Positions 7,198 to 16,218 of a stretch of 60,880 nucleotides of DNA are shown in pieces; the first letter of the stretch is position 1, and each line of letters opens with the position of its first letter. A program made the position numbers and the translations under genes. Source of the DNA: Clostridiales bacterium (lineage in GTDB: Bacteria > Bacillota > Clostridia > Oscillospirales > Oscillospiraceae); the NCBI GenBank assembly GCA_014799565.1, contig JAAVHT010000011.1, forward strand, positions 56,424 through 117,303. Reading direction: 5' to 3'. The notes under the pieces were generated by a model. The model was not told the origin of the DNA. It did no database searches and saw nothing but the letters and a program-made list of their open reading frames with translations.

Positions 7198-8034
7198 ATG
7201 TCGATAAAAATCACCGCCACCAGCACCTGCGACCTGCCCCCCGAGCTGCTGGAGCGCTATCAGATCACCATGGTTCCCCTGTACGTCTCCTTTGGCGGGA
7301 ACACCTACAAGGACGGCCTGGAGGCCGGCCCCGAGGACATCTTCCGCCACGTGGAGGGGGGCGGCCAGCTGCCCTCCACCGCCGCGGTGAACATCGCCGA
7401 CTATCAGGAGCTGTTTGAGGAGCTTTCGCCCAAGTACGACGCGGTGCTCCACATCACCATTGGCAGCGAGTTCTCCTCCTGCTATCAAAACGCCCTGGTG
7501 GCCGCAGAGGACTATTCCAACGTGTACGTAGTGGATTCCCGCAATCTCACCGCCGGCCAGGGCCTGCTGGCCGTTGAGGCCGCCATCGCCGCCGAGCGCG
7601 GGGACAACATCCAGGACATTCTGAAGCTGCTGGACGGCCTCGTCGACAAGGTGGACACCACCTTCGTGGTGGACAAGCTGGACTATCTGGCCAAGGGCGG
7701 CCGCTGCTCGTCGGTGGTGGCTCTGGGGGCCAATCTGCTGAAGCTGAAGCCCTGCATCAACCTGGTGGACGGCAAGATGTCCGTGGGCAAGAAGTACCGG
7801 GGGGCCTTTGACAAGGTGCTGCCCGACTATGTGCGCGACCAGCTTAACGGCAAGGACGTGCGGACGGATCGCATCATCATCGTCCACACCCGCTGCAACC
7901 CCGCCATCCCCGCAGCCGTGGAACAGATCGTCAAAGAGTACGGCTTCCAGGAGATCATCCACACAGTGGCCGGCTCCACCATCTCCTGCCACTGCGGGCC
8001 CAATACCCTGGGCATCCTGTTCCTTCGGAAATAA
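7198..8034 (+). CDS. degV: DegV family fatty-acid-binding protein
   Basis: A 278-residue protein starting KITATSTCDLPPELLERYQITMVPLYVSFG, the signature N-terminus of DegV proteins. LPSTAAVNIADYQELFEEL and ITIGSEFSSCYQNALVA (fatty-acid head-group contacts lie in such Ser/Thr-rich loops) follow, with DTTFVVDKLDYLAKGGRCSS further on. DegV/FakB proteins bind long-chain fatty acids for the fatty acid kinase FakA; no fakA is in the window. It has its own promoter and a strong shared terminator. The ATG at 7198 follows GGAGG. Confidence 0.92.
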   Translation: MSIKITATSTCDLPPELLERYQITMVPLYVSFGGNTYKDGLEAGPEDIFRHVEGGGQLPSTAAVNIADYQELFEELSPKYDAVLHITIGSEFSSCYQNALVAAEDYSNVYVVDSRNLTAGQGLLAVEAAIAAERGDNIQDILKLLDGLVDKVDTTFVVDKLDYLAKGGRCSSVVALGANLLKLKPCINLVDGKMSVGKKYRGAFDKVLPDYVRDQLNGKDVRTDRIIIVHTRCNPAIPAAVEQIVKEYGFQEIIHTVAGSTISCHCGPNTLGILFLRK

Positions 8035-8070
8035 ATAGAAGCCCCCGCCTAGCGGCGGGGGCTTCTATTT
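8033..8070. terminator. Bidirectional terminator between degV and S41 protease genes
   Basis: A perfect 17-bp stem, AAATAGAAGCCCCCGCC pairing with its complement around a TAGC loop, overlaps the degV stop codon region. A-rich and T-rich flanks on either side serve both convergent genes. Confidence 0.9.
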
Positions 8071-8076
8071 ATTTCC

Positions 8077-9255
8077 TCATCCAGCGCCCGAGGTCAGCAG
8101 ATCAATGGCCGCCTGGAGCTGGACGTCGTCCTCACTGCCCAGGGTCACGCCCTCTTCCAGAGACAGCTCCACGTCCGGGACGATGCCCTCGCCGATCAGG
8201 GAGTGGCCGCTGCCGGTGCAGTAGGTGGCGGTGGACAGCCCCACCCCGCCGCCGTTCACCAGCGGGAAGGTCACCTGCGAGTAGCCCTTGCCGGAGGTCA
8301 GCTCCCCCACGATGGGCGCGCCCGCGCTCTCCCGGAGCTGGGCGGCCAGCAGCTCCGCCGCCGAGTAGCTGGACTTGTTTACCAGCACCACCATGGGCAG
8401 GTCAATGCAGTCGGCGTCAGACTTATAAACCGACTGGAACCACCACCGGGGCTTTTGGGTGAACACCGGCCCCTCGGGCAGCAGATAGTCCAGGATCTTT
8501 TCCAGCTCCGCCACATAGCCGCCGGGGTCGCTGCGCACGTCCACGATGAGGCTCTTCGCCCCCTGCTCCACCAGGGCATCCACCGCCTGCCGGAAGCTGT
8601 CCGCCGAGCCGGAATAGAAGTTGCTCAGCCGCACATAGCCGATGTCCCCCTCCAGCATTTTCCCGCTGGCAGAGGGATTATGGAGGGTGGCTCGGGTGCA
8701 GGTTACGTCCCGGATCGCCCCGTCCTCTCCCAGCAGGGTGAGGATGACCTGCGTACCCGCCTCCCCGGCGATCTTGTCCGCCCCTTCCTCCCGGGCCTCT
8801 CCGGCGATGGACTGGCCGTCCACCGCAATAATGATATCCCCTGGGAGCACACCGGCCTTGTCCGCAGGGCCGCCCTCGGTCACAGACTGCACCAGCAGCC
8901 CTTCCTCCCGGGTGTAGTCGACGGTGACACCCACGCCCACGTAGCTGTTGGCCCGGCGCTCTGTGGTCGCCTGATAGTACTCCGCGTTCAGGTAATAAGA
9001 CCAGCGATCTCCCAAACCGTCCACAAAGGCGTTCAGCCCCGCGTCCACCGCCGTGCCCAGATCGGCCTCGGTGTCCACAAAGGCGAACCGGGCCAGCAGA
9101 TAGGTCTGCACCATGGCCATGCCGCTGCGGCCCAAAAGCAGACACCACGCCCCGGTGGACAAGACCAAGGTAAGCACCACGGATATCAGGATTTTGGCCC
9201 AGCCGGGCAGCCGCCTCTTTTGTTTTTGAGCCATGGGCGCTCTATACTCTTCCAT
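8077..9255 (-). CDS. ctpA: S41 family C-terminal processing protease (CtpA-like)
   Basis: A 392-residue protease. A membrane anchor lies at residues 20-42. The PDZ domain (about 105-185) contains VTEGGPADKAGVLPGDIIIAVDG. The S41 core (about 195-390) contains DVRSDPGGYV, the catalytic serine S298 in NKSSYSAAELLA and the lysine K323 in SGKGYSQ, 25 residues apart as in Prc/CtpA. Such periplasmic or extracytoplasmic proteases process envelope or spore proteins. The gene lies downstream of ftsE-ftsX-M23 hydrolase on the same strand, separated by a tandem terminator, so a role in controlling the hydrolase is plausible but inferred. Confidence 0.93.
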   Translation of the reverse strand: MEEYRAPMAQKQKRRLPGWAKILISVVLTLVLSTGAWCLLLGRSGMAMVQTYLLARFAFVDTEADLGTAVDAGLNAFVDGLGDRWSYYLNAEYYQATTERRANSYVGVGVTVDYTREEGLLVQSVTEGGPADKAGVLPGDIIIAVDGQSIAGEAREEGADKIAGEAGTQVILTLLGEDGAIRDVTCTRATLHNPSASGKMLEGDIGYVRLSNFYSGSADSFRQAVDALVEQGAKSLIVDVRSDPGGYVAELEKILDYLLPEGPVFTQKPRWWFQSVYKSDADCIDLPMVVLVNKSSYSAAELLAAQLRESAGAPIVGELTSGKGYSQVTFPLVNGGGVGLSTATYCTGSGHSLIGEGIVPDVELSLEEGVTLGSEDDVQLQAAIDLLTSGAG

Positions 9256-9301
9256 CGTGGGGCCTCCTTCTGAAATTCAATGCCTGGGGGAATGAAAACA
9301 T

Positions 9302-9359
9302 CGGGGCGCGGGTTTTCCCCGCGTGATGAGCAAAGGGGCGCGGGTTTTCCCCGCGCCCC
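9302..9359 (-). terminator. Tandem duplicated terminator after the M23 hydrolase gene
   Basis: The 21-base unit GGGGCGCGGGTTTTCCCCGCG occurs at 9302-9322 and again at 9335-9355, each able to form a GC hairpin with T-rich sequence after it in the minus direction. The duplicated hairpins separate the M23 hydrolase gene from the S41 protease gene. Confidence 0.7.
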
Positions 9360-9372
9360 TGGGATTAATCTG

Positions 9373-10638
9373 TCAGCCGCCGTTGATTGTTCCGCCGCCG
9401 GGAGAGGTGAAGGTCATGCCGGGATAGAGCTTCAGGACATCGTTGCGCACGCCGTTCACCCGCAGCTCAAAGTGGAGGTGGTTGCCGGTGGATCGGCCTG
9501 TGGTGCCCACGTAGCCGATGACCTGGCCCTTGCTCACCGTGTCCCCCTCGTTGACGATGGGCACCTGACACTGGTGGGCGTACAGGGTAACATAGCCGCC
9601 GCCGTGGTTGATGATGCAGTAATATCCATAGGACGAAGAGTTCTTATTCCGGTTCACCGTGGTCACGATCCCGTCCTGAGCGGCGTAGATGGGGGTGCCG
9701 GAGGGGGCGGGGATGTCGGTGCCGGTATGGTTATCCCGCTTGCCATTGATGGGGTCGATGCGTCCGCCGAACAGAGAGGAGATCTTATACCGCCCCGGCA
9801 GAGGCCAGTACCAGTTTCCACTGGTCATGTTCACGCTGGCGTTTCGCTGAGCCTCAAGGGCGGCAATCTGGGCGGCATATTTCGCCTGGGCGTCTTTCAG
9901 CTCCTTGTTGATCCGAGCCTCGCTCTCCGCCAGCTCCTTGGCCTCCTTGGCGTACTCGCTCTCCGAGGCGGCAATCTGGTTGAGAAGCGTCTGGGCATCG
10001 GCCCGCTTCTGCTCCAGCTCCGCGCGGCGGGCCTCCAGCTCCTGCTGCACCAAGGCCTGATCCGCCCGGTCGGACTCCAGACCGTCCCGGGCCAGGGCCA
10101 GCTCCGTCTGGGTGGCCTTCAGCCTGTTGATGATGCCATTGGAGTAGTCCATGATGTCGCCGATGAGCATGGCGTAGTCCAGCATATCCGCAAAGCTGTT
10201 GGCCTCAAAGAGGATGGACAGATAATTCACGCCACCTGTCTCCTCCATCCAGCGCACCTGCCGGTAGAATTCCTGGTACTGCTCTTCCTCCTGCTGCTCC
10301 AGCGCCTGGATCTCCAGCTCTTTCTCGGCGATCTGCCGGTCATACTCCTCCAGTATGGCCTGGCTGACGTTGATCTCCTGTTCGCACAAAAGCACCTGCT
10401 CCTGGATCAGCGCCACCTGCTCCTTGGCTTTGGACAGGTCGTTGCGGATGGACTTCAGCTTTTCCTCCGCCTCTTTCTTTTGTGCCTGGATGTCGCCCAG
10501 CTCATTTTTGATGTTCTGAATGTCGCTCTGGGTCACGCTGGCCTGGGCGAACACGCTCAGCACAGGGATCATCACCGACAGCAGCAGCGCCGCCGCCACA
10601 ATGATGACGATGATCCGCTGGGTCTTTTTCTTCATCAT
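9373..10638 (-). CDS. M23 family murein hydrolase with coiled coil (EnvC/PcsB-like role)
   Basis: A 421-residue exported protein: signal peptide at 1-32 ending PVLSVFAQA, a long coiled coil at about 35-265 (NELGDIQAQKKEAEEKLKSI and following heptads), then an M23 LytM domain at about 285-415 with HTGTDIPAPSG and the C-terminal HLHFELRVNG zinc motif. The frame extends further upstream, but that part overlaps ftsX and is not protein-like; the ATG at 10638 has GGAGGAGAGG before it. Coiled-coil M23 enzymes next to ftsEX (EnvC, PcsB partners) are activated by FtsEX for septal peptidoglycan cleavage. The catalytic residues look intact, so it is probably an active endopeptidase. Confidence 0.92.
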   Translation of the reverse strand: MMKKKTQRIIVIIVAAALLLSVMIPVLSVFAQASVTQSDIQNIKNELGDIQAQKKEAEEKLKSIRNDLSKAKEQVALIQEQVLLCEQEINVSQAILEEYDRQIAEKELEIQALEQQEEEQYQEFYRQVRWMEETGGVNYLSILFEANSFADMLDYAMLIGDIMDYSNGIINRLKATQTELALARDGLESDRADQALVQQELEARRAELEQKRADAQTLLNQIAASESEYAKEAKELAESEARINKELKDAQAKYAAQIAALEAQRNASVNMTSGNWYWPLPGRYKISSLFGGRIDPINGKRDNHTGTDIPAPSGTPIYAAQDGIVTTVNRNKNSSSYGYYCIINHGGGYVTLYAHQCQVPIVNEGDTVSKGQVIGYVGTTGRSTGNHLHFELRVNGVRNDVLKLYPGMTFTSPGGGTINGG

Positions 10639-10670
10639 AATACCTCTCCTCCCGTCCGGGTCAGGTGTTG

Positions 10671-11558
10671 TCAAACCTGGAGGAACTTGCGGATGGCGAG
10701 CCCGGAACCCAGCGCGCCGATGGCCGCGCCGGACGCCAGGAAAATAGCCAGCACCCGCTTCCATAGAAGCTTGAAGTCCATCAGAGTAAACAGATTGGAG
10801 CCGCCGTCTTTCAAAAGAGCCCCGCTCACTGCGGTATACACCGCCCACTGGAGGAAAAAGGCCACGATGGCCCCCATGAGGCCCAGGATCAGTCCCTCTA
10901 CGATGAACGGCCAGCGGACAAAGCCGTCGGTGGCTCCGCACATCTTCATGATGGCGATCTCCTCCCGGCGGGAAAAGGCGGCCAGCCGGGTGGTGTTGGA
11001 GATGATGAACAGGGATACCGCCGCCAGAATACCGATCAGCACATAAGCCAGGGCGGTGACCGCGTTGCGCACCGCCACAAAGCCCTCCGCCACCTCGCCG
11101 GCGGCCCGGTAGTTCACCACACCGGGCAGGGCGTACACCGCCTCCACCGTCTCGGTGAACCGCTCCAGGTCGACGACGTGGATGGACAGCCGATCCCGCA
11201 GCACCTCGTCAGGCAGATTGACATACAGCCCTTCGGTCTCGTGGCCCTTCAGGTAATCGGCCTTGGCCTGCGCCCTGGTGATATACTTCACCTCGCCCAC
11301 ATTGTCCAGCCGCCGCACCTGCTCCATGAGGGCGCTGATCTGCGACTCGGTGTAGTCCTCGTCGATGAAGGCCAGGAACTCGTTTTCCTCCTCCAGCTGG
11401 CTGAGCATACCGTCCACATTGACTGCCAGCAGAGAGAACGAACCCATGATGATGAGGCAGGCCACGATCATGCACACCGCCGCGAAGGACATCAGTCCAT
11501 GGGAGAATATGCTGGTGAACCCCTCTTTGATGAAATAGCCTAAGTTGAATCGTCTCAT
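10671..11558 (-). CDS. ftsX: Cell division permease-like protein FtsX
   Basis: A 295-residue membrane protein with the FtsX layout: N-terminal basic segment (YFIKEGFTSIFSHGLM), first membrane helix at about 22-45, an extracellular domain (about 48-165) with FLAFIDEDYTESQISALMEQV, and three C-terminal membrane helices around 172-193, 220-243 and 265-290. IFIISNT-like LFIISNTTRLAAFSRREEIAIMKMCGATDGFVRWPF is the family signature before helix 3. It forms a complex with FtsE and transmits ATP hydrolysis to an extracellular wall hydrolase, here most likely the M23 protein encoded next. It overlaps ftsE by 4 bases (ATGA). Confidence 0.95.
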   Translation of the reverse strand: MRRFNLGYFIKEGFTSIFSHGLMSFAAVCMIVACLIIMGSFSLLAVNVDGMLSQLEEENEFLAFIDEDYTESQISALMEQVRRLDNVGEVKYITRAQAKADYLKGHETEGLYVNLPDEVLRDRLSIHVVDLERFTETVEAVYALPGVVNYRAAGEVAEGFVAVRNAVTALAYVLIGILAAVSLFIISNTTRLAAFSRREEIAIMKMCGATDGFVRWPFIVEGLILGLMGAIVAFFLQWAVYTAVSGALLKDGGSNLFTLMDFKLLWKRVLAIFLASGAAIGALGSGLAIRKFLQV

Positions 11559-12235
11559 GCTCTGTAGTAGCCTCCCTGACCGTCCCGTATCAGCTCTCCG
11601 TCCTTGATGGCCACCACCCGCTTGGAGAAACGGTTGACCAGATCCCGCTCGTGGGTGACCACCAGCATGGTGGTGCCCATGGCGTTGATGCGCTCCAGCA
11701 GCGTCATGATCTCCAACGAGCGCCGGGGATCCAGATTGCCGGTGGGCTCGTCGGCGATGATCATCTTGGGGTTGTTCACCAGCGCCCGGGCGATGGCCAC
11801 CCGCTGCTGCTCGCCGCCGCTCATCTCGTTGGGATAGGCGTCTCCCTTGCTGTCCAGCCCCACCAAATCCAGCACATAGGGGATGCGCTTGCGCATTTCC
11901 CGGCCGCTGGCCCCCACGGTGCGCATGGCGAACTCCAGGTTGCCCTGCACCGTCTTTTTCTCAATGAGCCGGAAATCCTGGAAGATGATCCCCAGGGTGC
12001 GGCGCATATGGGGGATCTGCCAACGGCGGATGTTGTTCAAATTATAACCGTTGACGATGACCCGCCCCTGGCTGGCGGCGATCTCCCCAGTGAGCAGCTT
12101 CACAATGGTGGATTTGCCCGAGCCCGACGGCCCCACCAAAAAGGCGAACTCCCCATCGTCGATCCGCAGATTGATCCCCTTCAGGGCCTTGGTTCCGTTG
12201 TCGTATTCTTTATGTACGTCGATCAATCGTATCAT
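11555..12235 (-). CDS. ftsE: Cell division ATP-binding protein FtsE
   Basis: A 226-residue ABC ATPase. Walker A GPSGSGKST is at 35-43, the signature MSGGEQQRVAIARAL begins at 138, Walker B MIIADEP is at 158-164, and VVTHERDLV supplies the H-loop. MIRLIDVHKEYDNGTKALKGINLRI and IFQDFRLIEKKTVQGNL are typical of FtsE rather than other ABC proteins. First gene of a minus-strand cluster ftsE-ftsX-M23 hydrolase(-S41 protease), the arrangement used to switch on septal or sporulation wall remodelling. Confidence 0.96.
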   Translation of the reverse strand: MIRLIDVHKEYDNGTKALKGINLRIDDGEFAFLVGPSGSGKSTIVKLLTGEIAASQGRVIVNGYNLNNIRRWQIPHMRRTLGIIFQDFRLIEKKTVQGNLEFAMRTVGASGREMRKRIPYVLDLVGLDSKGDAYPNEMSGGEQQRVAIARALVNNPKMIIADEPTGNLDPRRSLEIMTLLERINAMGTTMLVVTHERDLVNRFSKRVVAIKDGELIRDGQGGYYRA

Positions 12236-12433
12236 GAACCCGCATCTCCAAATTTGTCTGAGTCTATATTGATGTTACCAATTTGTAACCAGTTTGTAAT
12301 CTTTTGAGCAGACGGAATCGATTATCATTATATCCGCTGAATGCCGCTCTGTCAACCGGGACGGGCGGATTCCCAGCATTCTCCTTGCCACAATTATGTA
12401 AACTTTCTGGAAACAAAGGTTACAGCCGAAAAG

Positions 12434-12457
12434 AAAGCCGCCCGGACGGGCGGCTTT
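12434..12457 (-). terminator. Terminator after the PucR regulator gene
   Basis: A perfect 10-bp stem AAAGCCGCCC / GGGCGGCTTT with a GGAC loop lies directly after the regulator stop codon; the minus strand continues with CTTTTC. Confidence 0.85.
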
Positions 12458-12463
12458 CAAAGC

Positions 12464-13555
12464 TTAGGATTCGATACCCCGGGAGACCAGATATTTCTTG
12501 ACCATCAGCGCCACCTTGAAGGTGATGGCGTCGTCGAATTCCCGCAGATCCAGGCCGGTGAGCTTCTTGATCTTCTCCAGCCGGTACACCAGGGTATTGC
12601 GGTGGACGAACAGCTTCCGGGCGGTCTCGGATACGTTCAGGTTGTTCTCAAAGAACTTGTTGATGGTGAACAGGGTCTCCTGATCCAGCGCGTCGATGGG
12701 GTTCTTTTTGAACACCTCGCGCAGGAACATCTCACACAGGGTGGTGGGCAGCTGGTAAATGAGCCGCCCAATGCCCAGGTTCTCATAGTTGATGATGGAG
12801 CGCTCCGTCTCAAACACCTTGCCCACATCAATGGCCACCTGGGCCTCCTTATAGGTACGGGCCAGATCCCGGATATGGCCCACGATGGTGCCGATGCCCA
12901 CCACGGTCTTGATGCCCAGGTCACGGGACAGGGCCTCCTGGACGTTCTGGGCGATTTTTTGCAGATCCCGGGCGTCGGCATTCTCACCCAGCAGCTTCAC
13001 CAGAGCCACGTCCGTCTCGCTGACGGACAGCACAAAGTCGCTCTGCTTGTCGGGGTACAGCCCGCTGATGACATCCACCGCGAACGCGTCCGGTGTGCCC
13101 TGCTGACGCACCAGGATCACCGCCCGGGGCGCCTCGGACACAAAGTGCAGCTCCTTGGCCCGGACATAGATATCCCCCAGGAGAATATTGTCGCACAGGA
13201 TATTCTTCACAAAGGTGGCCTTGTCGTTCTTTTCCTCATAATAGGTCTTGGCGCCGTTGAGGGCGATCACCGCCATGGAGCAGATGAGCGCGGCCTGGTC
13301 GTCCTCCCCCTTGACAAACGCGGCATAGTCAAACTGGCCGCTCCATCCGGGCAGCGCCTTGAAGGTGTAGCCGCCGCTGACCACCTGGCCCTCCTGCTCC
13401 GCGGCCAGCAGCGCCGCGCAGCTGCTCCACTTCTCTCCGATGCACGTCAATTCATTGCAGGCCACCACAGTGCCCTGCCCATCGATTACTCCCACAGCTC
13501 GATCGGAACAATCCTTCATCTGAAGAACGACGCTTTGAAATACCCTGCTGGACAT
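12464..13555 (-). CDS. PucR/CdaR family transcriptional regulator
   Basis: A 363-residue regulator. The N-terminal part (about 1-110) starts with a PAS-like segment (SDRAVGVIDGQGTVVACNE). The middle (about 120-270) holds a GGDEF-like domain common to CdaR-type proteins. The C-terminal helix-turn-helix of the PucR family is clear: FFENNLNVSETARKLFVHRNTLVYRLEKIKKLTGLDLREFDDAITF. Members sense purine catabolites, sugar diacids or amino acids; the ligand here is not known. It is monocistronic with its own terminator and lies upstream of the ftsE cluster on the same strand. Confidence 0.85.
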   Translation of the reverse strand: MSSRVFQSVVLQMKDCSDRAVGVIDGQGTVVACNELTCIGEKWSSCAALLAAEQEGQVVSGGYTFKALPGWSGQFDYAAFVKGEDDQAALICSMAVIALNGAKTYYEEKNDKATFVKNILCDNILLGDIYVRAKELHFVSEAPRAVILVRQQGTPDAFAVDVISGLYPDKQSDFVLSVSETDVALVKLLGENADARDLQKIAQNVQEALSRDLGIKTVVGIGTIVGHIRDLARTYKEAQVAIDVGKVFETERSIINYENLGIGRLIYQLPTTLCEMFLREVFKKNPIDALDQETLFTINKFFENNLNVSETARKLFVHRNTLVYRLEKIKKLTGLDLREFDDAITFKVALMVKKYLVSRGIES

Positions 13556-13722
13556 TGCGCTTTCTCCTTTCTATGCGGCCGGGAGTTGAGACAACACCAC
13601 ACCACTGCGTCTCCGGCGCTTCGTTTTATGTGATTTCACGCATATTTTCATTATATAGAATTCCGTTGCCGATTTCAATAGTTTTTTTAAATTTTTTTGT
13701 GTAAACTGCCAAAAATTTCGTG

Positions 13723-14427
13723 TCATTGACAGAAAATTGATTCCAGCTCTCTCTCATTCAGCGGCCGCCACGCCCCTTTTGGCAGGCTCTCATCCAAAGT
13801 CAGCGGGCCGAATTTTACCCGCTTCAAATAGGTCACCGGCTTGCCCCGGGAGGCCAGCATTCGCTTCACTTGGTGATACTTTCCTTCCCTTAACGTCATA
13901 TATGCCGTCCTTTTCCCGGGCAAAGGCTCCAACTCCGCAGGCAGGCACACCGTGCCGTCCCCCAGGGTCAGCCCTGCCCGGACGGCCTCCACATCATCTC
14001 CGTCCAGCTCACCGTCCACCTCCACGTAGTACACCTTGTCCACATGGCTCCTGGGGGACAGCAGCTGGTGGGCCAGGGGGCCGTCGTTGGTGAGCAGCAG
14101 CAGGCCCTCGGTGTCCTTGTCCAGCCGCCCAGCGGGGAACAGACCGATGTTTTGATACTCCTCCCCCAGCAGATCCAGCACTGTCCGCTCCCCCGGCTCG
14201 TCGGTGGACGACACCACCCCCGCCGGCTTGTGGAGCATGAGGTACACCGGCCTGTCCGCACCGACGGGAACCCCATCCACGGATACGGGAGCGGCTTCAT
14301 CCACTTTGGCCTCCGGCGCGCGGCATGGGACGCCGTCCAACTGCACCCGGCCCGCCCGGATCAGCTCCCTGGCCTCCTTCCGGCTCCACTTCCCCGTGGC
14401 CGCCAGCCGCTTATCCAGCCGCTCCAT
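13723..14427 (-). CDS. rsuA: 16S rRNA pseudouridine synthase (RsuA/RluB/E/F family)
   Basis: A 234-residue protein with an S4 RNA-binding domain at 1-60 (ERLDKRLAATGKWSRKEARELIRAGRVQLDG) and a pseudouridine synthase domain. The catalytic loop FPAGRLDKDTEGLLLLTNDG carries the essential aspartate in RLDxDTEG; LREGKYHQVKRMLASRGKPV is the family's second block. It isomerises a uridine in rRNA, probably 16S U516 by family, but RluB/E/F subtypes cannot be excluded. The ATG at 14427 has a GAGGTGG ribosome site. It is a single gene, divergent from the DUF4830 gene. Confidence 0.9.
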   Translation of the reverse strand: MERLDKRLAATGKWSRKEARELIRAGRVQLDGVPCRAPEAKVDEAAPVSVDGVPVGADRPVYLMLHKPAGVVSSTDEPGERTVLDLLGEEYQNIGLFPAGRLDKDTEGLLLLTNDGPLAHQLLSPRSHVDKVYYVEVDGELDGDDVEAVRAGLTLGDGTVCLPAELEPLPGKRTAYMTLREGKYHQVKRMLASRGKPVTYLKRVKFGPLTLDESLPKGAWRPLNERELESIFCQ

Positions 14428-14514
14428 ATTTGCCCACCTCGCCTCAATCTATCATATTGAACGGAAAAGACACATATTCTTTCTTGTCACCATCATCAGG
14501 AAGGTTGTGGTACC

Positions 14515-15051
14515 ATGATTATCGTCACGGCACGCATACCAAAGAAACGGCTGCTGACCGGGGCGGCCGCCGCTCTGTGCTGCTGCGGGCTGGCAGTCAT
14601 CGCCTTGGCGTTCACTCTGGGGGGACGGGCGGTGGCCGTCTCAGCGGAGGTGAAGAATATCAAGAGTAACGATGACCGGCTTGCCTACCTGAACGGCCTT
14701 GGCTGGCAGGTATCCCCCCAGCCCATCGCCACCGAGGAGCTGCTCATCCCCGAGGAGTTTGACGACAGCTACGCGGGCTACCTGAAGCTCCAGTCCGACC
14801 AGGGCTTCGACCTCACCCAGTACCGGGGCAAGCGGGTCAAGCGGTACACCTACCAGATCACCAACTACCCCACCCAGACCGAGCCGGTGCAGATCGCCCT
14901 GCTCATCTACAAAAACCGGGTGATCGGGGGACAGATCCAGTCCTCCTCCGGCAGCTTCCTCCACGGGCTGACTTTGCCGGAAGCGGCGGAAGGGGAAACC
15001 TCCGCTCCATCCCCTACGCCGTCCGCGGCGGCAAGCGGGCTGATGATTTGA
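14515..15051 (+). CDS. DUF4830 domain-containing membrane-anchored protein
   Basis: A 178-residue protein with one N-terminal membrane helix (about 12-33, LTGAAAALCCCGLAVIALAFTL) and an extracytoplasmic DUF4830 domain: DRLAYLNGLGWQVSPQPIATEE, IPEEFDDSYAGYLKLQSDQGFDLTQYRGKRVKRYTYQITNYP, then LLIYKNRVIGGQIQS. The family is common in Oscillospiraceae and has no assigned function. The last 25 residues are a Ser/Pro/Thr-rich tail. The gene stands alone between divergent rsuA and convergent nagA and has its own terminator. Confidence 0.8.
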   Translation: MIIVTARIPKKRLLTGAAAALCCCGLAVIALAFTLGGRAVAVSAEVKNIKSNDDRLAYLNGLGWQVSPQPIATEELLIPEEFDDSYAGYLKLQSDQGFDLTQYRGKRVKRYTYQITNYPTQTEPVQIALLIYKNRVIGGQIQSSSGSFLHGLTLPEAAEGETSAPSPTPSAAASGLMI

Positions 15052-15054
15052 CAA

Positions 15055-15094
15055 AACAAGGGAGGCGCGCCGGGGCGTGTCTCCCTTGTTGTTT
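15055..15094. terminator. Terminator between DUF4830 gene and nagA
   Basis: AACAAGGGAG pairs with CTCCCTTGTT around a GC-rich inner part, followed by GTTTC. It lies between two convergent stop codons and may serve both. Confidence 0.7.
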
Positions 15095-15102
15095 CTGATT
15101 GA

Positions 15103-16218
15103 TCAGACCTTCCGGCCTTTGAAGAATACGTCCTTCACGTTCAAGTCCGCATCCAGCACCACCACGTTGGCCCGCTTGCCCGGCTCCAGGCTGCCCACCC
15201 GGTCGAAAATGCCGATAGCCTGGGCGGGGTTCACCGCTGCGGCCCGCACCGCGTCCGCCAGGGGGATGCCGAAGGAGACGGCGGTCTTCATGCACGCCAT
15301 CAGGTCGGTGGCCGACCCGGCGATGGTGCCGTCGGCCAGGGTGGCCAGGGGGCCCTTGACGATGACGTTCTGGCCGCCCAGGTCGTACTCGCCATCAGAC
15401 ATTCCGGCGGCCCGCATGGTATCGGAGATGAGCACCACCCGATCCGCGCCGAACATCTTGAAGGTGGCCCGCACCACAGCGGGATGGACGTGGATGCCAT
15501 CGGAGATCAGCTCCACCCGGCTCCAGGGGCTGTCCAGCGCCGCGCCTACCACGCCGGGGGCGCGGTGGGTAAAGCCGGGCATGGCGTTGTACAGGTGGGT
15601 GACCTGGCGTGCCCCGCACCGGAACGCCTCCATCGCCGTGTCATAGTCAGCGGTGGTGTGGGCCACGGAGACGGCCACGTCCTCAGAGACTGCTTTGATG
15701 AACTCCATAGCTCCCGGCTCCTCCGGGGCCACGGACACCAGCTTCACAAGACCCTCGGCGGCGTCCATCAGGCGGCGCAGCATGGCCGCGTCGGGAGCGT
15801 GGAGCCAGTCGCCGTTCTGGGCGCCCTTTTTCGCCAGGGACAGGAAGGGGCCTTCCAGGTTGAGGCCAACCAGCTCCGCACCGGGGCGGTTCTCCCGGCG
15901 GTGGGCGGCGGCGTTCCTGCACACCTTCAGCAACCGATCCTCCAGCAGGGTCATCCCCGCCGGACAGATCTGGGTCACGCCCCGGGACAGCTCGTACTCC
16001 GCCATGGTCTGGAGGCCGTCCGGATCGCCATCGGAGAAGTCCGCGCCCTTGCAGCCGTGGAAGTGTACGTCGGTCAAACCGGGGATGACATAACAGCCTG
16101 AAGCGTCGTAGGTCTGGCTGTCCCTGCTGTCCTGGGTGAGCAGGGCGTCGTCAAAACACACATCCCGCTCCACAAAGCCCTTTTTCAGATCGAATACTTT
16201 GCCGCCGGTGATCCTCAT
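15103..16218 (-). CDS. nagA: N-acetylglucosamine-6-phosphate deacetylase
   Basis: A 371-residue amidohydrolase with the NagA features: [16 protein letters not shown] carrying the Hx[21 protein letters not shown] with the metal-binding glutamate, [13 protein letters not shown] and [20 protein letters not shown] with the two conserved histidines, and [20 protein letters not shown] with the catalytic aspartate. It removes acetate from GlcNAc-6-P, giving GlcN-6-P for NagB. nagA overlaps the stop of nagB by 4 bases (ATGA), and a MurR/RpiR regulator lies just upstream; together they form an amino-sugar use and wall-recycling cluster. Confidence 0.95.
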   Translation of the reverse strand: MRITGGKVFDLKKGFVERDVCFDDALLTQDSRDSQTYDASGCYVIPGLTDVHFHGCKGADFSDGDPDGLQTMAEYELSRGVTQICPAGMTLLEDRLLKVCRNAAAHRRENRPGAELVGLNLEGPFLSLAKKGAQNGDWLHAPDAAMLRRLMDAAEGLVKLVSVAPEEPGAMEFIKAVSEDVAVSVAHTTADYDTAMEAFRCGARQVTHLYNAMPGFTHRAPGVVGAALDSPWSRVELISDGIHVHPAVVRATFKMFGADRVVLISDTMRAAGMSDGEYDLGGQNVIVKGPLATLADGTIAGSATDLMACMKTAVSFGIPLADAVRAAAVNPAQAIGIFDRVGSLEPGKRANVVVLDADLNVKDVFFKGRKV

